Shown here one piece after another: positions 11,911 through 23,691 of a DNA stretch of 64,000 bases; the stretch's first letter is position 1, and each line of letters opens with the position of its first letter. The translations under genes and the position numbers were made by a program. The DNA lies in the NCBI GenBank assembly GCA_000827495.1, contig KN817526.1:310001-374000 (forward strand), read 5' to 3'. The DNA comes from Hypholoma sublateritium FD-334 SS-4. Lineage: Eukaryota; Basidiomycota; Agaricomycetes; Agaricales; Strophariaceae. The notes beneath the pieces were generated by a model. The model worked only from the letters and a program-made list of their open reading frames with translations, ran no database searches and was not told the DNA's origin.

Positions 11911-14390
11911 GCTTTTCGATGTAGTGGCGGACTCAACGGGCGCGGTGTCTCGGGCGTAGCGCTGAATTATGGGCGCGGTCGGTGTGGCCGAGTGCGTACC
12001 TGCTATTGTATGCGCGTCGAAGGCGGCGATGCGGTGCGATGCGCTCTGGGGATCGGCTGTCGCTGCGCAGACGGGAGGCAGCAGGCAAGGATGCACGTAG
12101 AAGTCAGGATGTAACGAGCAGGTCCCGCTGGCCCGCGGCGCGCACGGACGGTGTACACCGGCATCTGCCGGCCGGGTGGCGCGCGCCGGCGCCCTGCCAA
12201 CTCCCGGGCCCTGTACACCAACTCGGCGTCGTCTGCGATATTGATCATGCCGCCGTCCGCGCGCCAGCTCACAACCTACAAAAATCCACGCGCGGGGTAG
12301 ATGCGAACATACCATAGCACTCTCTTACTGGACTTCACCCTTTTTTCCCCGTCGAGACACTCGACAAGCAACGTCAGCAATCTACGTCGCGGCGGACGCA
12401 CAGTGCGCCGGCCGGTTCGAGTCTCGACATCCGGGGTATTTAATTCCCTGGAAAATAATGCAAGCACGCGGCGCAGCCTGTGCGTGCGTGAGCCGGCTCG
12501 TGCGACGCGCAACGCGAGATTAAATTACTACATACATAATGCTAAACTGCACGCCGTCGCTGCTGCGCGCGCCAAGCGCGCCGGCCGATCGAGTGCTTAC
12601 GTCTCGGCGTCGACGGCTCGCAGAAGGCTGAGCGGTTCGCACTGGGGGGCCAGCCTGGACGGACAGTCTCAGCCGACGGGTGTCACACACTGAAATAAAA
12701 AGCGGCGAACTGAGGCCCGGCGAGAGCTCAGGGCGCTGCAGCCTTGTTGCAGCCTGTTGCGCTGACTCTGAGTCAGGCTACAGGGAACGGATATCTCAGA
12801 GATGCCTGCCAGTGGGTGGCTACCTAAAAGATGTTGTTATTTTCTCAAATTCCTCCCTGGAAACTCAAGGCGAGCGTATGGGCGGTCGGTCGCGGGTACT
12901 TTGGTCACCCGTGGCGAAAAACGTAATACCATGGGCGAGGGTCGACTAACATGCGTACCTTTAAATTGCATCCGAGGCCTCACAGAGACTTAGCGCGCGC
13001 AAGCTGAGTATCATTCCTCTACGAAGGCGTAGTGATACCATACAGCGTAATGGGGAGAATTTTCGTCGTTCATCATCTTCAGTCTACCCAAAAAGACATA
13101 AATATTGCTCAACGCCAACTGACCTCGTGATACTCCGTGTAGGGGACTCGACAAAGTTCTGACATCGCGTAGTCAATTTCGATGTCAATTCATTCTTGTG
13201 AACCTGCGTTCCTCGTCAATCGTTCTTCGTTAATGAAATTACATCACGGACAGTGTGACTTTTTACTGCTCTTCGCGTCGACCCTTGAGGCATCCGTACT
13301 ACGACAGGCAGCGCAACCGTCTTTCCGTTTCTCTTTTTCCCCTTTGGGCTTCTTTCGCTCCCTATCAGGTTAGAAGCGCCCGCACGTGTGCCCCAGTCGC
13401 GTGGGCCCACGGGACATTGACTAAAAACAACGCAGCTGAGAGTAAATGCCATTGTACCTATCCCAGCGTTCTGTCGGCTTCGAACCCCAATTAGAATCAG
13501 AACCGCGTATTCCATTGCGCTCTTTTGCCGCTATTCTGGGGAGCTCTTAATTATGAAGTAGGGGTACCCCACTACCCCGCGTTCCGACCACTAGAATGAT
13601 TACAACATGCGGTCCTTCGACTGTACGTCAGTGAACCGCGACGCAGTGATGAGCGCCGCGCCCCACGGAAAGTGCGCAGGCGAGCTGGCTTTGGCGGCGT
13701 TCGTGGCGGGCTTAGAGCTTAGAAGGCCGTCGGTAACGGCGGAGGTGCGCGGTCTTTAGATCTCGAGGGCACTGCCTCTACGTCGTACGTTACCTTCGGG
13801 AACCTATGCCCTTTCCTCGATCCAGGCACGGACCGACAGCAGGCCTCAACGAGCAGGATGTGGGCGCCTTTCTGATGTTCGTCGCGCCGATGGACGATAT
13901 CCAAGAGAGTTTCTATTGAGCTCTACCACCCTACTACCGGAGTAGTTCCCTGTACACAAGATACTCTTCTGGCCATTCCACATAACAAGATGCACAGCGC
14001 GCCGGGCCAGATGACGCTCGCGGATCATAAGACCGGATCAATTGAGTTTGTTCGTTGATCTAAAAATAAATATGTACCCTCGGCCAGAAAAGCTCAGACG
14101 GAGTGCCTTTGCGTCGTTCATGTTCAACTGGTAGTCATCAAGGTCCCTATGTATAATTATCTCAACATAATTATTTACTTTCAAACTGTCTGAAGAAACT
14201 ATGGTTGTGAATATCTACAGCCGTCATTAATAGTAAGTACTCAAATTGTCCAGTCAAGAGATAACAGAAACAGCCATTAAATAAAGAGCAAGGTGATACA
14301 AGTATTTTGATTGCGGCCCAGAGGAATGGTCGTGAAAGTTTGCACATGAAGACCAGGGGAGAAATTTATCAGTATCATATCTCTAATCAA
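11911..14390. other. Intergenic, no supported gene
   Basis: 12,240-12,700 is moderately GC-rich with short frames only. On the minus strand near 12,180-12,270 a possible acceptor (TTTTTGTAG) precedes a frame of about 55 codons, but it could not be joined to the downstream CCDC6-like gene. At 13,630-13,900 both strands carry interrupted frames that may be gene debris. No domain was recognised. Confidence 0.5.
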
Positions 14391-15360
14391 TTAGACGGGC
14401 TTGACGGTCGACATCTGCAGGGTGACCGCCGTCTGCGCGAGGATGCGCCCATTGACAGATGCACCTGTCAAGAGAGCGACGTTGGTAGCGGCTAGGATGA
14501 CGCCGTCCAATAAGGATGTGGTACCGAGAGTGACGCTCTCGGAGACGACCCAAAAGATGTTCTTGGACAGCGCGCCGCCGGAGAGGACGGTCTTTGCTCC
14601 AGATGCATAATTCAGCCCGTTCTGAATTTGGAAGATCCACACTGGATGGGTACGAGGATCAGAAAAGAGCAGATTGAAACACATATAACGGGAAGACGTA
14701 CCATCAGTCGCGGAGCCTTTTAGTGTGAGGCTGGTCGTCACCGTGACGGCGCTCGTCCACTTGTAGAGTCCGGGAGCCAGCGTTTGCGAAGTAAGTATGC
14801 CTAGATAATTTCGTCTTCTTATTAGTCCTAATCACTGAGAACGACCTGGTATGCAATCACGCACCTCCAAGGAGATTGAGCGATGTCGGCGAAGCGCGGC
14901 CAAATCCATCGGTGAACGCCGCTTGCATGTCGAGGACAGCCGTCGTTAATGTTGAGGGCGTCGGGGAAGTGAAGTCGGCAGCAAGCAACTGGCCCACTAC
15001 CTGTGCTGATGTTGCGAAGGTTCCGGCCGACGCCTTTGTGAGCGAAAACCCGGTGAGGGCCGTGGCGGCAATAGGGCTGACGCCCACATTTCCAGCTGCA
15101 GCGTACGTTAGAGATTGAATATGGATAAAGCATAGATGCTTTGACTTACTGATGAGCGAGGAAGGTACAGTCGACACGCCGGCCTTTGCAAGGATGGTGA
15201 AGCTACCCGCAGTGGCAAGATTGATCACCGCAGGTCCCGCTGCATGGGTCGATGAGATCATCTAAAAGGTAGGAATTAAGATGAGTGACCGCGGCGAAAA
15301 TTGGCAAGAAAAACAACATACCAACAGCGCAATGAGGGTCTGGGGTATCGCTGAAAACAT
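14391..15360 (-). CDS. Secreted ice-binding protein (DUF3494 family)
   Basis: Five exons, 15360-15322, 15261-15150, 15095-14865, 14800-14702 and 14641-14391, give 243 residues; all four introns are 54-64 nt. Residues 1 to about 20 are a signal peptide (hydrophobic LIALLMISS core, cleavage likely after THA). The mature protein shows the DUF3494 signature in order: AVINLATAGSFTILAKAGVS, TGNVGVSPIAATALTGF, the DMQAAFTD helix, LAPGLYKW, VWIFQIQ, KNIFWVV, VTLGTTS, GASVNGRILAQTAVTLQ. Family members such as the Typhula and Leucosporidium antifreeze proteins fold as an irregular beta-helix and bind ice planes, giving thermal hysteresis and recrystallisation inhibition outside the cell. Length matches the family (about 220-260). 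It is complete and appears functional. A TATA box lies just upstream. The family is widely regarded as horizontally transferred among microbes. Confidence 0.95.
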
Positions 15361-15432
15361 TTTACTAGTTGTAAGTAGGAGTGGTGAATTATATATCAGG
15401 GTGAATAACAAATTGAGGCCTCGTAGTTCCCT

Positions 15433-15441
15433 CCTTTTATA
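15433..15441 (-). promoter_or_regulatory. TATA box of the ice-binding protein gene
   Basis: TATAAAAGG on the minus strand, 73 nt upstream of the start codon. A strong TATA box suits a highly or conditionally expressed secreted protein. Confidence 0.65.
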
Positions 15442-16606
15442 CTTACAAAAGGCAGCCCAGCCCCCGGCCTACCTGAGCCTCTATCTCTAACGCCAAACGA
15501 TGACGAGTGCTCGATAGTCAGCGGCTGCATTCTGAGCTTAAGCAGAGGTGCAACTTGGGGGAAAGTAAAGAAGGAATTTCGGTTGAAAATGAAACTCCGT
15601 TATATGAATCGGGTACAGTAACGCCCAAAAGCGCGCGTCCCATCAAAGTGCAATAAGGTGGAAGTATACAAAAAGCTCGAGTTCACTATGCTAGCCTGCA
15701 TTACATTGGCTGGCGCTTGCCCTTCACTCGCAAACAAGGCTCCTGAGAGCTGAGGTCAATAAATGTCCCAATTTTTAGAGAGAAAGCACAGCACACTGTG
15801 TTTTCGATAATGGCCAAGTCAAGGTTAAGTCCGGGTTGGGCGATGCGTCGTGTTGGGAAATGGTCAGCAAGCATGCTGATATCGCATGGTGTTACGCCGG
15901 TGAGTGCAGCTCCAGCTCCGCTTTTGTATATCGGAGGATGCGAATCTTGTCCTTTATGCTTCTGAATTGCTGAAGGAGCATACGCATGTGCAGCTACTAG
16001 TACTGCGGGAGTATTGCATCGATCTTTGGTTGCATAGAGATGTATACTTCAGAGTCAATCTTCACGGCTGGCGCGGAATCATTGAGGTATATAGATCAGA
16101 TATAAGTGAGACTAGGGCGATGAGGTACCACACCTCGAAGGAGAAAAATGCTATGTTCAGGAAGTCCCATCAAGAATCTGGCAAACAAGATAATGACGTC
16201 ACCCACACATCCCTACTACATCCCCCGGCGCCCGCAGCAACGTACATACGCACTTGGTATGCACTGCCTTTGTTACATCCGAGTTTCTTTTTTCAGTGAC
16301 GAGAAGTAGCCTTGCTGCCGGTGCATATGGCGCATCGAACCCACCGACGCCGCGTCCCGCACAACGGACCATAACACCCTCTAGGCGACCTCCGTAATGA
16401 CCTCATAGCGAGGCATTTGCAGAGGTGGTGTGTAATCCCATCTGCGCAGGGATCGGAAGAAACCAACCACTTACATTGGTCAATTTGCAAGTCATATACA
16501 ACACGATATACATAGATTTACAGCATCCGGACAACAATTAGACAAAGCACACACCATGGCAGAGAAACGCGCAGCCTCACAAGTCTAACAAGAGTCAAGA
16601 CACTCC
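15442..16606. other. Intergenic, no supported gene
   Basis: A 131-codon plus-strand frame ending at 16,299 has no domain and lacks a good start. I see no other content apart from the downstream flank of the SUZ12 gene. Confidence 0.5.
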
Positions 16607-19057
16607 CTAGTCGTACCACTCGTCCATTCCCGTAAGCCCCTCGTAGTGGCGCAGCACACGCGCGACCTCGCGTCCAGTCAGAAATTGGTTTGCCATCAGA
16701 GTCTAAATGCCGCCTCTGATCAGCGCCTACATATGGGCGGTAGATATAGGAAGAAACGTACCACGAGGAAGAACCGCAGGGCAGACCACCCCGCCCCGCG
16801 ATGTATGATGCGCCAGTACTCATCCACGAACGCGATCACGCCTTTGCAGTAGTCCGTGACAAGCAAATTCCTGCCCTCGCAAAAAATCGTATTAGCATGA
16901 CTTCTCTACCCTTTCCCTGTACAAACCACGGGGTGGCGTAAGACGGACACGTACCGATTAACCCCTACCCACCGCATCCACACCGCTTGCATCACCTTGA
17001 GCTCCTCGCCCACCATATCGCTCTCGAGCACCTCCTGCTCCCTGTCCCGCAGATCCCACTCGAGCAGGCCCCACGCGCCTGCCGGTAGCGTGCCCAGCAA
17101 ATCAAACAAGCCCGCACCCTGAGGCCGGCATGAATAGAGTACCGTCGGTCCTCCATACTCAGATTCTGCGGGGAGGAATGGGGCGCGCGCGGCGGGACCG
17201 AGGGGATCCGCAGGGAGTGGAGGTGTGATAGCCCGCGGGCGGGCAACACTAGAGGAGGCCGTTGTCCTAGATGTAACAGCGAGCGAAGAAGTGAGGACGC
17301 TGGGCTGCGTAGAGCCACCTGTACCGGAAGTTCCGGTGGAGGAGGTCTCGCGGGTCACAGAGACGGAGGGCGTCGGGGTGTAAATAGTGCTCACATCGGG
17401 CTTTACCTCGTCCTTGGGCGCGCGGGGAGTCGGCGGAGAGAGCGACACGGACGGGAACGGGCTGGCGAGCCGCTGCGTGTGCGGCGTCATATGGGAGGTG
17501 GAGCTCCGTTTCGTGTCCAACGTCTCACTCGTGCTTGCCTCGCGGTCGGGGGTGTGGGGGCGATCTGGTAGTGGAGAGGTATGCGCACCGGTGACTGTTG
17601 TTAGGTCTGAGATGCCGTGGTCCACACCGGGACTGCGATGCTATCAGTCAGAGGCGACCAGGAAATATCAGAAGGGCGCACTTCTCGGGTATAAGCAAGT
17701 GTAGCTCCCAATCATCGACGCTCTGCAGGTGATATATCAGTACACATCCCGCGAAAAACGTCAGAGCACATACCGCGTCCACTCCATGGCCAGGCTGCCA
17801 TTCATAGAACACCTCTGCGTGGTCCCACCGTAAGTGACAGTCCAGTATCTCGCGCGTGCGCAGCGGCCCCAGCAAGTCACACAACGGGCATAGCCATGAA
17901 CCTTCAACGCGTGCCACGTACTCTTCGTCTCCAACCCCCGAGTACACAACCTCCAACTTTGGAACACGTTTGTCTTTAAACACGGGGACCAGGAGCTCAG
18001 AACAGCGCCCGTGGAATCCGCGACGCAACTCTCGTACCAGGAACGGCAGGCGGTGTGTGGCACGCATGCGGATCGTAGTGGATGAAAGCATCTCGACGGC
18101 AGTTACCAGCGCACTTGGTGGCGTCGTGGCGGGGGTAAGCTGTGGCCGGGGGTGAAAATGGGACATGTAACGCGGCGGTGCGTCGAGCAGAATGATCTCG
18201 GGAGCGTCGGCTGGGTCTACCGGCGAGTTAATCATCTCAATGTCGTTGTCAGACTCGTTGGCGAGGGCCGGTGCGCGCCCGCTGGATTCGCTGGAAGACG
18301 CGCTGTCGCCCGCACCTGAGCTTGTATCATCGGAGTCGCTGGATGTGTTCATGTATTGATGTTCAATCTTGCGGGCGGCGTGCCTGGAAATTATTTAGCA
18401 CAAGAATCTCTCAAAAAACGCACTACATACGTCAGGGAACTGGCCGTCTTGCGTGCCGGCTGAGCCATACGGGCCTGCGGGCGGTATCGCCCGGCGTCAG
18501 CTTGCTCGTCCTCCTCTTCCTCGTCAGACTGCTCCACCACGCCATTGACGCGCAGCCTCAGTGTGGGTACGATCTGCGCAAGTGCAGGATTCGGGCCGCG
18601 CATGTCGACGTCGCCACCCGCACCTGCGGCTCCTGAACGCCGTGGGCGACCAGTGAGGCGCGCGAACCCGTTACGCGTGCGTTTTGCATTCCGCAAAACC
18701 TCTTCCTCGTGCTCATTGTCGAGATCCTGCCACAGCGGGCGCAGCTCAACGGTGTTCTTGTTCGACCGTTTTGGGACAGCACCGGGGACTACATCATGCG
18801 AACGGCGCTGTGTGGCCGCTGTGTGGGATGATATTCGCGCTGCAGCGGGCTGATTCGAATGAGTGGGAGTGATATTTGACGAGAGATAAACGTACATCAA
18901 TTTGCGTACTCACGCCGCCAACGGCAACGACACGATTGTGACCAGCTAAAGACTTTTTGGCTACGGTGCTGGATGAGGGGCGATACTTAGGTGCCGTGTA
19001 GACCTGTGGGGTAACGTAGCCATCGAGGGTCTGTATTGGGCGGCGCGGTGTTTCCAT
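16607..19057 (-). CDS. SUZ12: SUZ12 homologue, Polycomb repressive complex 2 subunit (VEFS-box)
   Basis: Seven exons, 19057-18914, 18849-18431, 18383-17774, 17722-17682, 17632-16955, 16870-16762 and 16702-16607, give 698 residues. A single C2H2 finger is read at C353-P-L-C356 with H371/H376 (SWLCPLCDLLG, then LDCHLRWDHAEVFYEW), the SUZ12-type finger. The C-terminal ~120 residues are a VEFS box: LLEWDLRDREQEVLESDMV, EELKVMQAVWMRWVGVNR, LLVTDYCKGVIAFVDEYW, then LRFFLVTLMANQFL. The VEFS box binds and stimulates the EZH2-type H3K27 methyltransferase. Acidic Ser/Asp-rich linkers separate the parts. The 41-nt exon 4 is inferred to keep frame between 51- and 49-nt introns; a single longer intron is the alternative. 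The exact N-terminus is less certain. Confidence 0.88.
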
Positions 19058-19701
19058 GCCTGTCTTGTCTCTGCACAAAGAGGATCAACCCGATCGTCGT
19101 CGATTGCAGTGAGAGCCTGATCCTTGAGTTAGCGCCAGCACAATTACGAGACGCGTTTGCGATGCGTGCCGACGTGTTTCTGCTGTGAAAACTTGCCCAC
19201 CTTCAAGTTTTCTACTCCTCCACTGAAAGTGGGCGCGTTAGAAACACTTTGCCCCGTTGACTGAGCGATTCAAAAGCGATTCCGCCAGACCGTTATGAAG
19301 CTCTTAAACATCATCAGATTGCTTGGAGATAACAAGGCTGGCGGAGAAGTTTGCTCACCACAGATGGTCGTGGTTCCAACGTCTCGGATACGGAGCAACG
19401 CACCCTTGAGCTAAATGAAATACATGGGATGGAAGACGGGAGACAAGGAACAAGTACGCGAACCCGGCCGAAACTCACGGAAGGCCGGCGGCAGCCGGCA
19501 ATATCTTTCCCCGCTGTATGTAAGTACTTACGTTCGAATAAACTATGCATTGTGCGTATCCTTCCGCAGTGCTTAATCTGTGTTATCCTGTATATTATTG
19601 CAGATCATTGTATGTAGTATATGCACTAGCAAGGATTGCAAGATATTCTTCATTAATACTTTCCCTCAGGGTATATATCTAATGCATTGGTATATTGTCA
19701 A
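19058..19701. other. Intergenic between SUZ12 and Gpi3 genes
   Basis: About 640 bp with only short frames on both strands. It must contain the SUZ12 promoter and the Gpi3 3' end. No clear TATA box or other motif seen. Confidence 0.5.
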
Positions 19702-21445
19702 CTAGCTTTCGAGCTCCTCGTCCCCTTGCCTTCTCCGTTCCTCCTTCTCAGCAAGCTATTTGACTGCGTCAGCTCACTATGTCACACCAGCACAAAACAA
19801 ATTACTCACCTCCTTCAACACGCCCCGGTCCCAATGGTGGTGTACGTAGTGCAAGCTCTCCCGCGGTATCCACCACTCGAGGAACAAGAAGAACACGCAG
19901 TCGACGAGCAGAATGATAGTGTAGATGGGCCCTACACACGGGCCGAGATCCAGCGTGCGCCGGATGCGCGTCATCAAGTCCATCTGCGGCGTCCGTAGGA
20001 CGGCGGTGTACACGCGCTCTGTGCGCGCGGCGACGTCGTCCCAGGTGTAGAACGTCTTGATGCGCGCGTGCGCACGCACTGGGTCGTGCCGCCCCGTCTG
20101 GACGATGGTGATGGCCTCCCCGATCGCGCGGATGACATCTACGTAAGGCGTGAGCGCAGCGACAGGGTGTAGGAGGGATGCACAGACCGTCTTCTTCAGG
20201 CTTTGCAAAGCTGATCATGTCCTCAGGGAGGATCTCAGGCACGCCGCCGACTTTGGTGGAGACGACGTAGAGGCCGGCGCATGCGGCCTCAAGGATGGCT
20301 ATGCCAAACGACTCGGTGAGGGACGTATTCAGGAAGATCGAACCCCGTGAGAGCACCTGGCCAGCCAGCACGTTAGCCTGCGACGTGAGAGGAGCGGATA
20401 AGCACCTACCGAGAGCACTTCGTTGTGCGGGATTGAACCGAGCAGCTCGATGCGGTCTTGCAGAAGGTGTTTCTCGCGCATTTGCAAGAGCTCGATGAGC
20501 TTGGGGCCGGCGCCGCCAATGACAAAGCGCACGTTCGGGAAGCGCGCGCAGATTCTCGGCGCGGTGGCGACAAGCAAGTCGATACCCTTGCGGTACGCCA
20601 GCCGCGAGAGGAAAACAATTGTAACTGGACAGTATCAGTGTTGAGCACTGCGTTGAAAAGAGGCATAGGCTCACTGATGTCGCTAGGCGGCTGCGCACAT
20701 GGTTTGAATTGTTCCGCCACGAGGGTGTTGGGTATGACATAAACACTCTTGCGCAGCTCCAGGGTGTTCAGGTCTTCTTCGCTCCGTTCAAAAAGGTGGC
20801 CACGAAGGACTGTATTTTCTCGCCTATCCGTGAATGAGCTTGAGCGGAACATTCTGTGTATCAGCCGACGCACCCAGTGTGTGACACACATATGACGGCG
20901 TCGACATTCTTCAAAGTGCCAACCATAAGCTTGTTCGTCAGTATACTCGCGGCGTCGTCGAACCCGAATAGACTGTGGTCCGTGAACACCGTCCGGATGC
21001 CCATAAGGTGGGCGTGCAGGATGCCTTCGTGGCCGATTGCTGAGAGACTGGCGTGTGCATGGATGAGATGTATATGTTCACGCAGAAGGATCGTGCGCAG
21101 GTACGGCAACGATGTCAAGAAATTGGGAAGCGTGGCAGACGATGCTATGGGTAAGAAAGGGATATAGTACACCTTCAAGGATGGTAGGAGCCAGCGAATG
21201 CCAACGCGATCCGGCGCGTGGCTGTGGGTGATGACGATGACCTATTGGAATTTAGAAACAGCGCGTTCTGAGCACTGTCCTCTTACTTTATGCCCTTTCT
21301 TTATGAGATATGCGCTCAGCATGTAAATATGGTTCTCAACCCCACCCACAGCAGGGTGGAAGAAATCTGATATCATGCTGCATTGGAGTCAGTGGGCAGT
21401 GACATTTCTGCGAGAAAGTGCTCACGCAATAGATATAGGTTCCAT
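19702..21445 (-). CDS. GPI3: GPI N-acetylglucosaminyltransferase catalytic subunit (PIG-A/Gpi3)
   Basis: Eight exons, 21445-21426, 21377-21287, 21241-20874, 20823-20675, 20624-20410, 20356-20188, 20138-19810 and 19764-19702, give 467 residues. It starts [20 protein letters not shown], the PIG-A N-terminal motif, after a 20-nt first exon. Further family motifs are [54 protein letters not shown], and the glycosyltransferase-4 E-x7-E motif in [15 protein letters not shown] membrane anchor ([18 protein letters not shown]) sits near the C-terminus. The protein transfers GlcNAc from UDP-GlcNAc to phosphatidylinositol on the cytosolic ER face, the first step of GPI-anchor synthesis. An extra ~15 residues after ENTVLR is unusual. 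The last short exon is the least certain. Confidence 0.93.
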
Positions 21446-22282
21446 GGCTACCCATCACCACGCTCGCTGAGGTGAAAGATTAGTGGGAGAAATAACTTGA
21501 AAACTTGAAGATGGGAGGAAGGCTCAGGAAGCAGCGAACCGCCGAACTTGGTCACCGTTGCCGGTGCCGCCGGCCCGGCAGCTTCCCAGTGCCGACCAGC
21601 GTCGCTCAATTTTCAACTCACCGTAAGTCACCGTCTCTCACCGTGCCTGTCGCAATTCAAACATACCTTTGTCTTATGCGTTGACGTTAACCTTCTACTT
21701 TCCTGGGGAACTCTGGCTTTAGGGCTTCCCCATGCGACTTGCGGAATGATTTCTAATTCCCTATGTCAGCGGGACTCGTGTTGGACTCGCGAGTCTCGAC
21801 CACCAAGAGGTCCAAGCCTGACCCTCCCCCTCAAAACTTGGCATTCTATCATTTTAGAACTCATGAGTATCTTACTTTGGCTGAATCATATCTTCAGGAA
21901 TTTCGGAGGAGTGGCTTCTCGGGGGCATCGTGAAGAGAATTTTGTAGATTTTCCAGTTGGAAAGCAAGGACTGCTAGTTGAAAATTCGAGGTCGAACTCC
22001 ATTCCTGCCACCCGTAGGCTACATACCAATCGATTACCCCACGCCCATCGCCAACATTCCAGGAAATTGCTTGATGTCGAGGCACGAAATTGTCTCCGTC
22101 ATCATCACATCAGTCATGGACACCAAGCGCAGCCGCCAGCCGTGTCGGCCAAAATGACCTAAAATGCTCTATTTATCAAGTATGTACGAGGGCAGCCGCC
22201 AAGGGGTCTCTTTCCTGTCTCTTTCCCCTTTCGCGACACCCTACACCAACGGCGAACGGACTGCAGCAATCCTGTACAAATC
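21446..22282. other. Divergent intergenic region between Gpi3 and hydrolase genes
   Basis: About 840 bp. A 204-codon plus-strand frame crosses it, but its product has no domain, so I treat it as chance. It probably carries the promoters of both divergent genes. Confidence 0.5.
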
Positions 22283-23691
22283 ATGCTCTACGTTGATCTA
22301 GAAACCTCGAGTGGCCCATTCTCCTTTCGCTACTCTATCGCGACGCCGACATCGCATTCAGCCCAACAGATAGCACCAGAAATACCATGTATTCTCTTTC
22401 TTCACTCTGGATATGTGGCGCAAGAATGTTTTGAATGTATGTATATATCCTTCATTATCAACAACGTTGTATTGAATGGCTCGCCCCAGTCCAATTCTGT
22501 GATGCAAACCTTCGACAGTTCAATCTCATTGCCGTCGACATGCGCGGTTACGGCGAAACCATTGGCACAATAGGAGATGTGCAATTTACCCCTTCAGAAT
22601 CTGCAGTAGATGTGGATCAAATCATGGTTTGTCCGCGACCGCCCTGTGTGCCGTAGTTGCTTCCCTAACCCCTATCGTAGGGCAAATTGGGCCTCCCACC
22701 ATGCCACATTTTCGGTCTGTCCAACGGATGTGCAGTAGCGCTAGAGCTCGCTATCAGGAGCCCAAGTCGAGTGTCGTCGCTTACTATGTGTTCCCCTCCA
22801 CCAACAAAAGAGGTATGTTAACCTCGTTAACATTCGTCGTTTACTGTTTGACCGTGAAAGTTGGCTTGCAGCCCGAAATAGTTTCTTCTGGGCACTTAGA
22901 AGTGTACGACGACTGGGTACTCATGAATTTAACGGCGAATGGCACTGTGCGCCCAGAAACTGACACCACCTATCAACAAATGGCCCTCGAGGTGATGACT
23001 GGAACGCATCAACTTCTGTACAACCACATCAGAGACGACGATGTAATAGCGTAGGCTTCTGGTCTTCGTTCCAGATCATCACCACTCACATCCCTTTTAT
23101 AACTCTCTCAGCGTTGCGAGGTTTGGACTGATGGTTGGCAAACGCAATTGGGCCGGCTCTTCTGAAAAGATCAAGCAGGCGTATAAAACTAGCGTGGAAT
23201 GGTTTGAAAAGAGGCGCCATGTTCCATTTGAAGAGCTCAAATCGGTAACGACGCACATCGTTTGTGTTATCGTCAAAATGTTGATCATATGCCTCACAGA
23301 TAACCATGCCGCTAAGCCTCATTCATTGTCGAGAGGATGTTGCGTACCCCATTGAGCATGCCAAAGAGTGGGAGGCTCTCTTGATCAAAGCTGGCGTCCG
23401 AGTGACTCTCCACGAAGTCCCTGGTACGCATTACGGCTCGGTGACGAATCCCGTAGAGTATGTGCATTTCTATTCGTCTCGATATTCCATCTATCCGTTA
23501 GATATTTATTTCATATTAACATCGACAGGGTCAACACCGTATTATACGATACGGTGGTCTCATGTCATCCTCAAATGATCAACAAACCATACATTGTTCG
23601 AAAACCAGGCCAACGGAAGCTTTTAACTCCTTTCACGCAACTACTGGTCGAAGGCGTAGGATACTCGCCCGACAGCTCAGACAGTGACTAA
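22283..23691 (+). CDS. Alpha/beta hydrolase fold protein
   Basis: Seven exons, 22283-22436, 22490-22626, 22681-22812, 22872-23050, 23112-23244, 23300-23457 and 23529-23691, give 351 residues. Core strands and motifs are visible: ILFLHSGYVAQ as oxyanion strand, LIAVDMRGYGET after strand 4, the nucleophile elbow GLSNG with S111, then CREDVAYP with D258 as likely acid and PGTHYGSV with H289 as base. The catalytic triad is therefore intact. The middle region is a cap. Substrate cannot be told; soluble epoxide hydrolases, esterases and haloperoxidase-like enzymes share this pattern. Exon 5 uses a GTAGGC donor upstream that keeps frame; a GTAATA donor 6 nt earlier would not. No signal peptide, so probably intracellular. 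Confidence 0.85.

Noticed and set aside
12413..12435. B-box-like GGTTCGAGTCTC
   Set aside because: No flanking sequence folds into tRNA arms.
21548..22162. 204-codon plus-strand frame upstream of the hydrolase
   Set aside because: No domain, no conserved start, and it lies in the divergent promoter region.
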